From contig NZ_JMKZ01000001.1 in assembly GCF_000685905.1 (NCBI RefSeq), forward strand, positions 372,001-436,000: a stretch of 64,000 nt of DNA. The letters are read 5' to 3'. The translations under genes were made by a program, and so were the position numbers. Origin of the DNA: Mycoplasmoides pirum ATCC 25960. GTDB taxonomy: Bacteria > Bacillota_I > Bacilli_A > Mycoplasmatales > Mycoplasmoidaceae. Shown here in pieces: positions 23,952 through 35,379 of this stretch (the first letter of the stretch is position 1; each line of letters starts with the position of its first letter). The notes beneath the pieces were generated by a model. That model did not search any database. It had not been told where the DNA came from and worked only from the letters and a program-made list of their open reading frames with translations.

Positions 23952-24779
23952 ATGAATTTTGAAAATGTTAAAAATGATGTTAAATATCTTTTATTTGATT
24001 TAGACGGAACATTGATAAACAATGAACGAACCTTAGCTAATGATAATATCAAGATACCTAAATTATTAAATTCTTTTAATTTAAAGCATTCAATAATTAC
24101 TGGTCGACCACCATATATGATGCTTAAAGAAATTTTTGAATTACAACCTAATATTCCAATTGTAGCAGCAAATGGAGCCATAATTTTGGATCAAAACAAA
24201 AATATAATTTATTCTGAACATATGAATCAAGAATTAGTAAATAAAATTATTAATTTTTGTGTAGCGAACAAATATAATTTTTATTTATATACATTTAAAC
24301 AAATTTATACATATCCTGAAAGTTTTCCACATGTTGATTGCTGAAAAGAGATTGTTAAAAAACTTCCAGTAGAATTCCGATGAAAAATTGAACCATTAGC
24401 TAAATATAATAAAAAAGATCCAGTTTTTAAATTTTTAGTTTGAAGTATTGATCAGAATAAAGTTTTTAATCATATTAAAAATAATTTTGGTTCTGAAGTA
24501 TCTATTGCGAAAAGCACAAGAAATTCTATCGATATTGGGAATTCAAAAATTGATAAAGGCACAGGTTTTGAAAAGATTTTCAATATTTTAAATGCAACTA
24601 ACGAACAATTTATGGTTTTTGGTGATGGCGGAAATGATCTACCTATGTTTAATAAAGCTAAATATAGTGTTGCTATGTTAAATGCAGCTGATTTTGTTAA
24701 AACAGAAGCTAAATTTATAACTGACTATGATAATAATCAAAGTGGTGTTTATCACTTTATTAAAAAAATTTGAAATTAA
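23952..24779 (+). CDS. Cof-type HAD-superfamily phosphatase
   Basis: 275 residues. HAD motif I is DLDGTLINN near residue 16, motif II is SIITGRP, and motif IV is FGDGGNDLPMF near 220, with a cap domain between. Length and motifs fit the Cof/YidA subfamily of sugar-phosphate or nucleotide phosphatases. The substrate cannot be predicted. It follows truA by 4 bases and probably ends that operon. Confidence 0.88.
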
Positions 24780-25002
24780 TAGTTTATATACTAATTTTTC
24801 ATTATTAAATTTATGAGATATTTACTAAACAAAAATAATAAATTTAAAATTTTAAATGTATTAAAAAATCGCTTTAGGTGCTTGAAAAAAATTAATAAAT
24901 TTTATTTGTTTAAATTCCAATTAAATTTTATATTTTTGTTATTTTTATGTAATCTATTAAAGCATCAAGCAAAATTAAGATAAAAAAAATATTTTTTCAA
25001 TA

Positions 25003-25011
25003 TGTTATAAT
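25003..25011 (+). promoter_or_regulatory. Extended -10 promoter box for the SNF2 helicase gene
   Basis: TGTTATAAT matches an extended -10 (TGn-TATAAT), 45 bases before the start codon. The 276-base gap from 24780 otherwise holds only AT-rich sequence and a weak 56-codon open frame (24813-24983) with a hydrophobic stretch, which I do not accept as a gene. Confidence 0.5.
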
Positions 25012-25055
25012 TAGTTGATTACACACAACAAATTTATATTGGATTTGGTTTGTAA

Positions 25056-28000
25056 ATGAACAAAAGTAGTATTGAAGAATTTGCAAAGAGTGAAATTGTC
25101 TTTATTAAAGGGCAAAATTTAGTTAATAGAAATCGCGTAATAGCAAAAAATTCATCAAAAAAAGAAAATTATTATATTGGAAAAGTTTTTGATTTAGATG
25201 ATGTTTTTCAAATTGAATTAGTTGTTGAAAAAAATAAAATTTTGTCTTTTAGTTGCACTTGTAATTTAGATAAACCTTGTTTTCATATAATTGGAGTTTT
25301 AATAAAACTGTTCATTCAACCACATGAAAAAAATAACAATGTAAGTCATTATGATTTAATTAAACAAAAAGCATTAGAAAAGAAAAAACAAGATGCTAAA
25401 AATAAGCAAAAACATTTAGATAAAAAAATAAATTATTCCTATAAAAAATTAGATTGAAATAAAGGATCAATTTCTTTTACTCAATTACACATTAATTTTG
25501 ATAACAACCAAAAAATTAGTCAATTTAGTTTCCAATTGACATCAGGTAATAAAATTTTTACACCCATTTGTTCTAAAAAAATTTTTAAAAACATTAATAA
25601 CAAAAATGGATCATTGTTAATTTCTTTATTGGATCATTCATCATATGAAATTAATTCTAGCGCTTTTAATGAATTAGATTTAAAGATTCTTAGATTTTTA
25701 ATTGAAAATCAATTATCTTTTAAAAATCATCGCAATTATGAATTAAGAAATAATTCAAAAGATACTTTTTGAATAAATAGAAAAGTTATTTTTAATTTAA
25801 TTAATTGATTGAAATCTGAGTATAAGATTAAAGATAATCTCAATTTATCTAAATTTTTAGAAGAAAAATCTGATTCATTTAGAATGATAATGGATAGCCC
25901 AAATAAATACATTTTATATAAAGAATTAAATGAACATAGTAAATATCATATTAGTTTAATGATTCAACAATCAAATAAAAAATGAATTAGCATTAGTGAA
26001 GTTAATGCTAATAAAAATGGACAATTACTTTGAGCTGATCCTACTATTCAATTTTGAAAGAATAAAAAGAATCTTGAAGTTGTTAGTTTAGTAGAAAATA
26101 CTTTAGTAGAATCTTATTTTTTCTATTATTTCAATAACAATATTAAAAATTTTAAATACACAACTTCTGATGGCAAGAACCAAGATATTTTTGATTTTAT
26201 ACCTAAAACAATTATCAGTTTAATTTATAACGATAAAGAAAAAATTATTAAACATAGAATAAAATATGTTTATCCAGGATCTCCATCATTTAGTGTTTTT
26301 TCAACTGATGATAATTCTTCAACAAATAAAAAAAGATTATGAATATATGAGAAATCTATTATTAATGTTTTATCTAGTTATTTTTTTGGTTCAAAACAAT
26401 GATTTATTAAAAGTAAAAAAATATCAACTTTAAAAATAAAAGAATTTGAATCAGCAATTAATGATTTTAAAAAATATAAACAAAGCCCAATTGCTCAATA
26501 TGAAATTTTAAGCAATTTAACAAATGAATTAAAATTAAATTTCGATTATAAAAATTTTAAAAAAATATCTATTAACGATGATAAATTGATAATTAAATGT
26601 GATAACTTTAATTTGACATTAGAAGAATTAAAATTAATTTGCAAACATTATATTTCAGGAAATCAAATCTATATTAATGATAAATTTTTTATTAATTTAA
26701 TTTCGGAAAAAAATAAACCATTCTTAGATTTTTGGTCAAAATTTGATTATTACAATGCAACATCTACAAAATTAGGATATTTTACTTTACCAAAATATCG
26801 AATTTTTGACTTATATATTGCTTTTAAAGGAAATATTAGTTTAATTAAAAAACATGTTGAAAAAAATGTTTTTGATTTAATTTTTTATCTTGTTAATAAA
26901 AAGAACAAAGACTTTAAAGTTCCTTTACCGTTTAAAAATGTATTAAGACCATATCAAGTTGACGGTTTTAAATGAATTAAGTTATTACTAGAATACAATA
27001 TTGGTGGTGTTTTAGCTGATGATATGGGATTGGGAAAAACAATTCAAATCATTTCTGTTTTATATGATGCATATGTAAATAATAAAATTAAAAAACCTTC
27101 TTTAATAGTTGTTCCCACATCATTAGTTCACAATTGAAAAGTGGAATTTGAAAAATTTGCAAAAGAATTAAAAATATGTGTGATTGAAGGGACAGCAAAA
27201 GAACGAACTAAATTAATAAAATCAAATAAACATAATATTGAAATAACTTCTTTTTCTGTATTTAAAAAAGATATTGAATATCATAATAAAAAATCATATG
27301 AATTTTTTATTTTAGATGAAGCACAAAATATAAAAAATAATAATACAAATTTAAAATCATGTGTTAAAGAAATTACTTCTAAACATAATTTAGCATTAAC
27401 TGGCACACCGATCGTGAATAACGTTCTAGAATTATGATCTATTTTTGATTTCGTATTACCGGGATTATTTGGGACAACTAATGATTTTGCTAATGATTAC
27501 GAAAAAAATATTACTAAAGACAATAACCCTATTTTGTTAGAACGTTTAAAACAAAAAGTAAATACATTTGTATTAAGACGAACAAAAGAAAAAGTTTTAA
27601 CTGAATTACCACCTAAAACTCAAACAGATATTTTAGTTACTTTTACACCTGAACACAAATTGTTTTATGAAAAGTGATTTCACGATTCTCAAAATAAAAT
27701 TAAAGAATTGATAACTAAAAATACTGAAAAAAAGAAAGAATTAAATTCTATAAAACTAAATGTTTTTACAATGATAAATGATTTGCGACAAATTTGTTGT
27801 AGTCCCGAATTAAAAGATAAATCATTTATTGGTAAAAATTCTAAATTAGAAACTTGTTTAGATTTGGTTAATCAAGCAATATTAAATGAACGAAAAATTT
27901 TAATATTTACACAATATTTAGGAATGATTGATATTTTAAAATCCGAATTAAATAAACGTGGCATTAAATATTATGTTTTATCTGGAAGTACAAAAAACAA

Positions 28001-28394
28001 AGATCGTGTTTCTATTGTTGATAAATTTAATAAAGATAAAACACCTATATTTTTATCGACATTAAAAACTGGTGGCGTTGGTTTAAATTTAGTTGGTGCT
28101 GAAATTGTTATCCATTATGATTTGTGATGAAATTTAGCTATTCAAAATCAAGCAACTGATCGAGTTCATCGTATTGGTCAAAAAAAACCTGTGAATGTTT
28201 ATAGATTGATTACAAAAGATTCTATTGAACAAAAAATTGTAGCAATTCAGGAAAATAAAAGGCATTTAATAAAAAGTATTATTTCCGACAATGAAGAAAA
28301 CATTTTAAGCAAAATTTCTTTAGAAGAGTTAATAGAATTGTTTGATATTGATATTAAAAAAACATTGTTAAAAGATGACATAGATAATCATTAG
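25056..28394 (+). CDS. SWIM zinc-finger / SNF2-family helicase
   Basis: 1112 residues. An N-terminal SWIM-type finger ([11 protein letters not shown], CxCx6CxH, about 66-76) is followed by a long divergent middle region and a C-terminal SNF2 motor: [10 protein letters not shown] near 655 (motif I), DEAQNIKN near 752 (DExx box), ALTGTPIVN (motif III), [20 protein letters not shown] (motif V) and DRVHRIGQ near 1033 (motif VI). Such proteins occur across Firmicutes and mollicutes as DNA-dependent ATPases; the cellular role is not established. It stands alone between a promoter and a terminator. Many TGA codons break the frame under the standard code. Confidence 0.92.
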
Positions 28395-28728
28395 CAACAT
28401 TTAATATAAGCACAATTTTACTATAGGTTTAACAACTTTGGATTATTTAGTATGATTAAGTTAATGCAATTTTATTGTTTTTAGTTTTTTTGTGTTTATA
28501 GTTAATTCTTTGATAAACATAAAAAAAAACTAATTTATTCAAATTATTAAAAACAAACTATTAAATCTTATGGCAAAACAATAAAATAAGATTTTAAAAT
28601 TTTAGTAAATATATCTTATAAAATTAAAAAATATTAGAAATATTTTAAAAAAAATAAATAGATTATGCAAAAGCAACCTATTTATTTTTCTACTTTATTT
28701 TTGAATTTTATTCATTAAAAAATAAAAT
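28395..28728. other. Intergenic region between convergent helicase and lipoprotein genes
   Basis: About 330 bases of AT-rich sequence without a credible gene on either strand. The only clear structure is the terminator hairpin listed separately at 28652-28692. Confidence 0.6.
28652..28692. terminator. Bidirectional terminator between helicase and lipoprotein genes
   Basis: AAATAAATAG (28652-28661) pairs with CTATTTATTT (28678-28687). T-rich sequence follows on the plus side and A-rich sequence precedes, so the stem can terminate both converging transcripts. Confidence 0.6.
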
Positions 28729-29760
28729 TTATTTTAAATTATCTGTTTGATAAAAATCTCTTAAGAATATTGAGAAATCATCACTTCCAGGAGATGAAAC
28801 AGCAGCTTTATTTGAAATAGTAATTTTATTTTTTATTTTTTGTTTTGTTGTAGCGTCACTATTTTCTGGAGTAGTTGTTTCGCCACTACCTGAATTATTT
28901 TCACCTGAACCATTATCTTCTTCGGGCGGAGTAGTTGAGCCATCATCGCTTCCACCACCAGATGTTGAATTATATGCAAAGAAACTACGTTGAATTTTGC
29001 CATCTTTATCTTGCTTAAAGGCTATAGCCATTATTTTAGTAATTTCTCCATAAGTATCATTGCTTGCTGATGGAATTGTTCCATCTGTAGAATTATTTGT
29101 AGGGAATTCAGCAGATTTATTTAATCAACCACTAGCATTTGTTTCACTTGAATATGTGTTGTAAAGAAAATTAACAATATCTCGATATTGAATAGCTTGC
29201 GTGTCATTTCTTCTATATTTTTCTGAATTATCTTTTTGTTCTTTAGTAGCAATTTGAGAATCTGAATCTACTTTTCTATATTTTGCAAAAGGATTATCTT
29301 TATTATTTGTATTATTTTCGGATATGTATGAATCAACAAATAAAGCAAATTTAACACCATTTGGATATAAACCTTTAATTGGTGAATTTTCACCTAAAAT
29401 GTATTGAACAGCCTTGCCATAATTACCATATCATCTAGGAGTTATTGCTGTGCAATTTGTTCCATGTAAAAATCTTCATTGATCATCATTTGAATATGAG
29501 GCTACCAACAAAACATAATTTCCATCATTAAAATTTTTAGTTCCGTACACTAAATTTTTAACATCGGATTCATTGATTGTATCCAATTTATCATATTCTT
29601 TGTTTTGATTTATATCATCTAAAGTTATTGTTCTAAATAAATTTGAATTAACATTTGAACAACTTGTAGTCATTAAACTAATACTTACAGCAGCTACTGA
29701 AGCTAAAAATAATCCTAGTAAACTTGTTATCTTTTTTATTTTTTTACTTTTCTTAGTCAT
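28729..29760 (-). CDS. Predicted lipoprotein, unknown function
   Basis: 343 residues. Basic N-terminus (MTKKSKKIKKI), hydrophobic h-region (LLGLFLASVAAVSISL) and lipobox MTTSC, so lipidation of Cys near residue 34 and outer-face anchoring are predicted. The middle has no motif I recognise. A Gly/Ser/Thr/Glu-rich low-complexity segment (SGGGSDDGSTTPPEE and on) lies near the C-terminus. Mycoplasma lipoproteins of this kind are usually surface antigens. It is a single gene, divergent from miaA. Confidence 0.8.
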
Positions 29761-29813
29761 TGGTTACCTAATTTGATCAATTTTTTAAATTAAAAATTTA
29801 AATATGAACTTGA

Positions 29814-29836
29814 ACTATTTTATTATATAAAATAGT
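29814..29836. promoter_or_regulatory. Palindrome in divergent lipoprotein/miaA promoter region
   Basis: ACTATTTTAT and ATAAAATAGT form a perfect 10-base inverted repeat around TAT, between the start codons of the minus-strand lipoprotein and plus-strand miaA. On the minus strand the palindrome contains TATAAT, a likely -10 box, so the site could be an operator or simply overlapping promoters. Confidence 0.4.
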
Positions 29837-29880
29837 AATATTACTAAAAAAAATAAACTTTGTTTAAAAATATTTAATTC

Positions 29881-30792
29881 ATGAAACAAAAAATTATTGC
29901 TATTGTCGGACCAACTGGATCAAAAAAATCGTTTTTAGCAATTGAAATTGCAAAGTATTTAAATTTAAAAGCTGAAATAATAAGTGCTGATGCTTTTCAA
30001 GTTTATAAAGAAATTTCAGTAGGTATTAATAAACCAAATGTTGCAGAATTAAATAAAGTTAACCATCATTTTATAAATAATATAAGTGTAAATGATTCAT
30101 GAAATATTAAAATTTTTAAAGATCAAGCTGAAAAAATTATTGATAGTTTGTTAAATAAAAAATTTATCCCAATAATTTGTGGTGGATCACATTTGTATAT
30201 AGATGCGATAACTAAAAATTATAACTTAAGCAATTCACCTATGCGAGATAGAAATTTATACAAAAATTGGTCAAATGAACAAATTTTTGAAAAATTTTTT
30301 TTAATTGATCCCACTGAAGCTAAAAAAATTTCTAAATATAATAGGAAAAGGCTAATTAGAGCTTTAGAGATTTATGAAACTACAGGATTTAAAAAAAATG
30401 AATTAATTCAGAATCAAATTTTAAAGTATGATGTTTTGTATATTTATTGCAATTTAAATAATAAAAATTTGTTAATGGAATTATTAAATAAAAGAACCGA
30501 AAAAATGTTTAATAATGGTTGAACAGATGAAATTAAATTTTTAATTGATAATCAACCTAATTTTATTAATTCACAAGCATCAAAAGCAATAGGATATTCC
30601 TATTTAATTGATTGTATTTTAAACAAAAAAGAAATCGAGTTAGATGAATTGAAAAAATTAATTAGACAGTTAGCTAAAAAACAAATAAAATGATGCAACA
30701 ATCATTATATAAATAAGACAATTCATTTTGATTATTTGGAAAATAATATAAACTCTATTTTTAAACAAGTAAGCGAATTTTTTAATATTTAA
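29881..30792 (+). CDS. miaA: tRNA dimethylallyltransferase, divergent P-loop
   Basis: 303 residues. N-terminal IIAIVGPTGSKKS aligns with the MiaA P-loop (GPTASGKT), ISADAFQVYKEISVGINKP with the DSMQVYRGLDIGTAKP motif, then HH and GGSHLYIDAI for GGTGLYI. It transfers the dimethylallyl group of DMAPP to A37 of tRNAs reading UNN codons. The P-loop is odd: the Gly before the invariant Lys is Lys (SKK instead of SGK). GGTGLY is also altered. Either the enzyme tolerates this or it has lost activity; the rest of the frame is intact. hemW starts 4 bases downstream. DMAPP would come from IspH encoded at 58923. Confidence 0.8.
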
Positions 30793-30795
30793 TTT

Positions 30796-31836
30796 ATGAA
30801 TCCTCAACATTTATACATTCACGTTCCTTTATGTAAAGAAATTTGTACATTTTGTGATTTTAAAAGAGATTTAATTTGTAAGTACAATCCAAAAAAAATT
30901 ATTAACTATTTAGTAAGTAATCTAAAAAAATTTTCTATCAAACAATTTTCTACCATTTACATAGGTGGTGGCACACCAAATGTTTTCTCTGATGAAGATA
31001 TGAATTTTTTCTTATCTCATTTGAAACCTTTATTAAAGATTAATAATGAATTTACAATTGAATGTAATCCAGATTTAATAACTAAATCACAACTTCAAAT
31101 TTTTAAAAAAAATTCAATTAATAGAATTTCATTAGGTGTTCAATCCACTAATAACAAAATCTTAAAAATTTTAAATAGAAGCCACACAATTGAAGATTGC
31201 CAAAAAGCGATTAAATTAATGAAATTGTTTAAATTTAATAATATTTCAGTTGATTTTATGTATGCATTGCCATTGATGAAGATTGTTGATACATTAAATG
31301 CTGTTGAATTTGCTGTAAAAAATAATATTCAACACGTTTCTTTTTATGGTTTAGATTTAAAACCAAATTCTATATTGACAAAACAAAAATACAAAATTAA
31401 TTTAGATGATGAAGCTGATCAATTAGAATCTATAATTTCCGCCTTCAATAAAACCAAATTTAAGCGTTACGAAGTATCAAATTGAGCTATATCAAAAAAA
31501 TATCAATCTAAGCATAATCTAGCTTATTGATTAACAAAAGATTGAGCTGCAATAGGTTATGGCGCTTTTGGATTAGAAAAACGTTTATATTATCATTACG
31601 AGGGAACTATAAATAAACCTAAAAAAATAACATATAAATTAAGTGATGAAGAGTATTATTTACAAGTTTTAATGATGGGTTTACGATTAAAAGACGGCAT
31701 TAATATTGATATTGAACCATATAAATCTGCATTTAATTTTTACAAATCTAAATTAAAATTTTTTAAATTGAAAAATAATATTTTAAAATGTGAAAACATA
31801 AATTTATTAAACAATACTTTATTAGATATTATTTAA
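30796..31836 (+). CDS. hemW: HemW-like radical SAM protein
   Basis: 346 residues. The radical SAM cluster motif is CKEICTFC (CxxxCxxC) within HVPLCKEICTFCDF, matching the HemW form. YIGGGTPN, ECNPDL and RISLGVQS are further family motifs. The family was long called coproporphyrinogen III oxidase but is now regarded as a heme chaperone. Mollicutes make no heme, so the role here is unclear. A TGA (31486) within the C-terminal half encodes Trp. Confidence 0.85.
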
Positions 31837-31866
31837 TTTGTATAAATTAAATTGAAAGACAAAAAA

Positions 31867-32238
31867 ATGAAATTTTTTAGAAAAGATTGAATTTTATATG
31901 ATGAAATAGCAAAGGATGGCGGTCAACGACCCGACACATTAATTGAATTGCAAGTTAAAGATTCTGATACTCATAATATGAGTCATATTCCATTAATTGA
32001 AAAACAAAATGATGGTTATTTTGTTAGACATGATTATAATAATGTTCATCCAATGAATATTAAACATCATTTAGTTACAACTGTTCTAAAAATTGATGAT
32101 CAATGAATTCATCGATATGATTTCAATTATAAAACTGATAATGAACCTAATGTAAAATTTAAAGTTTCGCATGGTAAAAAAGTAGAAGCATATACTTTTT
32201 GCAACTTACACGGTTTATATTATTCATCTATAAAATAA
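31867..32238 (+). CDS. Superoxide reductase-like (neelaredoxin / desulfoferrodoxin C-domain) protein
   Basis: 123 residues. The five iron ligands of superoxide reductase are all in place: His40 in SHIPLIEK, His61 and His67 in HPMNIKH, and Cys112 and His115 in CNLHGL. Spacing matches the catalytic Fe(His)4(Cys) centre. There is no N-terminal rubredoxin-like Cys4 site, so this is the single-iron class. Known chemistry: one-electron reduction of superoxide to peroxide without making O2. The Glu-Lys pair before the first His (EKHVP in typical enzymes) is Met-Ser here; some characterised enzymes also lack that Lys. It lies 30 bases after hemW and ends 2 bases before the convergent U32 gene. Activity is inferred. 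Confidence 0.85.
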
Positions 32239-32240
32239 AT

Positions 32241-33440
32241 TTATTGAATTCTTCCTATAAAACCTTTACTTATTTTTAAAAATCTTTTGTTATTAAACTT
32301 TAAAAAATATGTTTGCATAGGTTTATTTGCAAATTCAATTTTGTTTTTATTTTTGTCCAAAATTGAAATTAAAGTTAAATTTTTATATTTGTTTTTTGGT
32401 CCAAAAATTGTAAATTTTTGATTTAATTTAAAATAGTTTCTACTGTTAACTTGAATAAAATTTTTATCTATTTTATCAACTACAAAAGCAAATCTTTGTT
32501 TTAATTCTCGCTCTTCATCATGATAAAGCATTTCTTTTGTTGTTGGTTGTCCTTTGCTAAAAGCAATACTACTTGGTCTATTTTCTGCATATTTAAGATC
32601 ATTTTTAATTTTAGAAAATGATTTATCATTATTGGTATCAATTAATTGACGATATGCTTTTGTTACAGTTGCAATATAATTTAAAGATTTCATTCTTCCT
32701 TCAATTTTTAATGATGCTACTTTTAACTCCATCAATGTCTTAATATATTTTAATAGCATCATATCTTTTGGCGACATGGTAAATAAATTTGTATGTTTTA
32801 TTTCTTTTTCTTTATCGATTAAATCAAATTTTCATCTACATGATTGTGCGCACCCGCCAACATTTGCATCTCTTAATGATCAATTATTTGACATCATACA
32901 TCTCCCGGAATAAGAAATGCACACAGCGCCATGAATAAAATACTCTATTTCTACTTCATTTTTTAAATTTTTCATTAATTCTTTTAACTCGTTAATACTA
33001 ACTTCTCTTGCTAATACAACTCGAGAAATATTATTTTTTTTTCAGAATTTTGCGGCAGCAGAATTAGTTACTGATTGTTGGGTTGACAAATGCAATTCTC
33101 ATTTAGGGTATTTTTTAGTTAAATAATCAATAATATAAGGATCAGCAACAATTAAAGCATCTACACCCGTTTTGTATAAATTTTGAATGAATTTAGGAAA
33201 ACCTTTTATTAAACTATTGTGACAAATTACATTTAATGCAACATAAACTTTTTTATTTTTTTTGTGTGCATATGCACAAGTTTTTTTTATATCTTTCATA
33301 AAAAAATTTGATGCTTGGGAACGTAAAGAATACGCCTTTCCACCTAAAAATATTGCATCAGCACCATAATCTAATGCAATTGTGGCTTTTTCAAAATCAC
33401 CTGCTGGAGATAGCAATTCAATTTTTTTATTTTTTTTCAT
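32241..33440 (-). CDS. trhP2: U32-family protein, TrhP2/YrrO-like tRNA hydroxylation factor
   Basis: 399 residues. N-terminal LLSPAGDFEKATIALDYGADAIFLGG and the U32 signature region (EYFIHGAVCISYSGRC, then SLRDANVGGCAQSCRW) give the conserved Cys residues. KIEGRMKS follows. In B. subtilis the YrrN/YrrO pair is needed for 5-hydroxyuridine at tRNA position 34, which TrmR (YrrM) then methylates. The order trmR-yrrN-yrrO is the same here. The older peptidase annotation is unsupported for this branch. It overlaps the upstream gene by 14 bases and ends against the superoxide reductase gene. Confidence 0.88.
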
Positions 33441-34353
33441 TTTTAATTAAATGTAAGTTATCTTTTATTGAACCTAAAAAACCTAAAGATATTTCATTTG
33501 GTTTTGAAATATCTTTTGCTTTATTTCAAAATAAATTAATAGTCCTTTCATCTACTTTGTTTTCTTTTATTAATTTTAATAATTCATCATACAAATAAGT
33601 TATTTTAAAACATCATTCCTTGTTTTGCATAATGTTATCGATTCTTATAAAATCAATATTCATATTTTTTAATTCATTAATTATTTTAATAATGCATAAT
33701 TCATAACCACTAAACATATGTGTTCCAAATTTATCTTCAAAAATAGCATTTGGATATTTTCTTAATGTTTCTTTTATTCAATAAAATTTTTTTGAATCAA
33801 TTCTTAAATTTGCGTAATTATTGAAATTTGAAATCATCTTTCATCTAGAGTGCATAATAAACAAAAAACCATGAGCTTGAATTTCAAGTTTCATTTTTTT
33901 GGGTTTATTTTTACAAATTGTTAATAATTCAGATTTAAATAATTCTCTTGATAAAACTAAATGATTAATATTATTTTTCAAGAAAAATGGAAATTGTCCA
34001 TAACTTGTTACCATTGTTTCTGGATGATATATTAAATTAAATTTAAGATTATTTTCTTTGCATAATTGCGGAATAGCATAATCTTGAAAATATATTCCAT
34101 CAATTGGTAATTCATTTAGTTTTTTTAAATTGTTTAGTAATTTTTTTAAATCTGGTTCAAAGAAAAATTGATTAACTAAAATAAAAACTTTAGTTTTTAG
34201 TTTGTTAAGAGTAATTTTTTTTATTTCATTTCATGTAAAATAATTTGCACATCGCAAACTTATTTCTTTGTTTCCTATTAAAATACAATCTATTTTATTT
34301 TCAATAAAATTAATAGCTTGTTCATAATCAAAAGGCATTGTTATTAATTTCAT
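33427..34353 (-). CDS. trhP1: U32-family protein, TrhP1/YrrN-like
   Basis: 308 residues, the length of B. subtilis YrrN. It aligns as the short U32 paralogue: IQAHGFLFIMHSRWKMISNF replaces the GAVCISYSGRC region, so the Cys cluster of the long paralogue is missing. It is expected to act with the following gene in tRNA U34 hydroxylation. It starts 18 bases after trmR and overlaps the next gene. At least four Trp are encoded by TGA, which hides the gene under the standard code. Function is assigned from family and synteny rather than from catalytic residues. Confidence 0.8.
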
Positions 34354-34371
34354 AAATTTAACTTAAGATAT

Positions 34372-34965
34372 TTATAGTAATTGAATTATGACTAAACCAT
34401 CACCTGATTCATCAACAAAAATATTGTATCTTTTTTTATCTAATAAATTTATGTAATTTTGTAATTCATTGTTTTTAATAATTAATTTTTCATAACGCTT
34501 TTGAAATTTTTCATTTTGTTTTTTACGAATGTCTTTTAAAAATAAATTATCTACAACACATATTCCATTTTTGTTTAAAAAATTGAAACTTCTTTCGATA
34601 TATCAAATTAATTTATTTTTTGGACCATCTAAAATGATGACATCATATTTATTAATATTTGTGCTATTAAAAAAAACATTCGCATCTTTATTCAAAATAT
34701 TTATTTTTGATTCATTTTTTAATAATTTTTTCGCTATTTCATATCGTTTAATGTTTTTTTCAATAGTTGTTATTTTTTTTACTGAAGTAATTTCACTTAA
34801 ACAATATGAACTATATCCGCAACCTGTTCCAATTTCTAAAATCGTGTTTAAATAATTGTTATTTTCTAAAAAATTTATCAAAAAATCTAAATTAGATTTT
34901 CGCATATTTGCGACATTATTTAATTGACTTTCTTTTAAAATAGATTCTTTTTTATCTTTGTTCAT
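34372..34965 (-). CDS. trmR: tRNA 5-hydroxyuridine methyltransferase (TrmR/YrrM-type O-methyltransferase)
   Basis: 197 residues with a class I SAM fold: LEIGTGCGYSSYCL is motif I, ITTIEKN motif II, and KYDVIILDGPKN motif IV. This is the O-methyltransferase family 3 pattern. B. subtilis TrmR converts ho5U34 to mo5U34 in tRNA. The gene lies directly upstream of the two U32 genes that make the hydroxylated substrate, as in Bacillus. The start ATG overlaps ruvX by 14 bases. Confidence 0.85.
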
Positions 34966-35377
34966 TTAAAAAAAATTCCAAAATTAAAACAGCACTAATT
35001 TTATCAATATTTTTTGATCTTAAAGATGCTTTTAATTCCATATCAAAAAGCATTTCATTTGCAATTTTAGTTGTATATCTTTCGTTTTGTAATTTATATT
35101 TGCAATTTGGAAATTGTTTAATTAATTCATTTACAAATTTTTCCACTCGTTCAGTAGCTTTATTTAAAGTTCCATTTTCATTAATTGGTCAACCAATAAT
35201 AAATTCTTTAATTTCATAGTTAAAACTTTTAATCTTTGATTTTAATAAATTAACAGCTTGATTAAAATTATTTTCATTAAATCGTATAGTTGTTAATGGA
35301 CTTGGAATTTGTGTGTCAACATGACATATAGCTACACCTAATGTTTTTGATCCAACATCTAAACCTAAAAAATACAT
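34952..35377 (-). CDS. ruvX: RuvX/YqgF-family RNase H-fold protein
   Basis: 141 residues. LGLDVGSKTLGVA at the N-terminus carries the first catalytic Asp of the RNase H fold, with ERYTT and the C-terminal KISAVLILEFFL region as expected. The family acts in pre-16S rRNA processing and was first proposed as a Holliday-junction resolvase. It lies 2 bases after alaS, the usual Firmicutes neighbour. Confidence 0.92.
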
Positions 35378-35379
35378 CG

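Noticed and set aside
24813-24983. Open frame of 56 codons with a hydrophobic stretch
   Set aside because: Starts 33 bases after the phosphatase stop without a ribosome binding site; composition is simple AT-rich sequence. Possible but unsupported.
32241-33440. Annotation of the U32 proteins as collagenase-like peptidases
   Set aside because: Synteny with trmR, ruvX and alaS and the YrrO-type signature favour a tRNA hydroxylation role; no protease evidence is visible.
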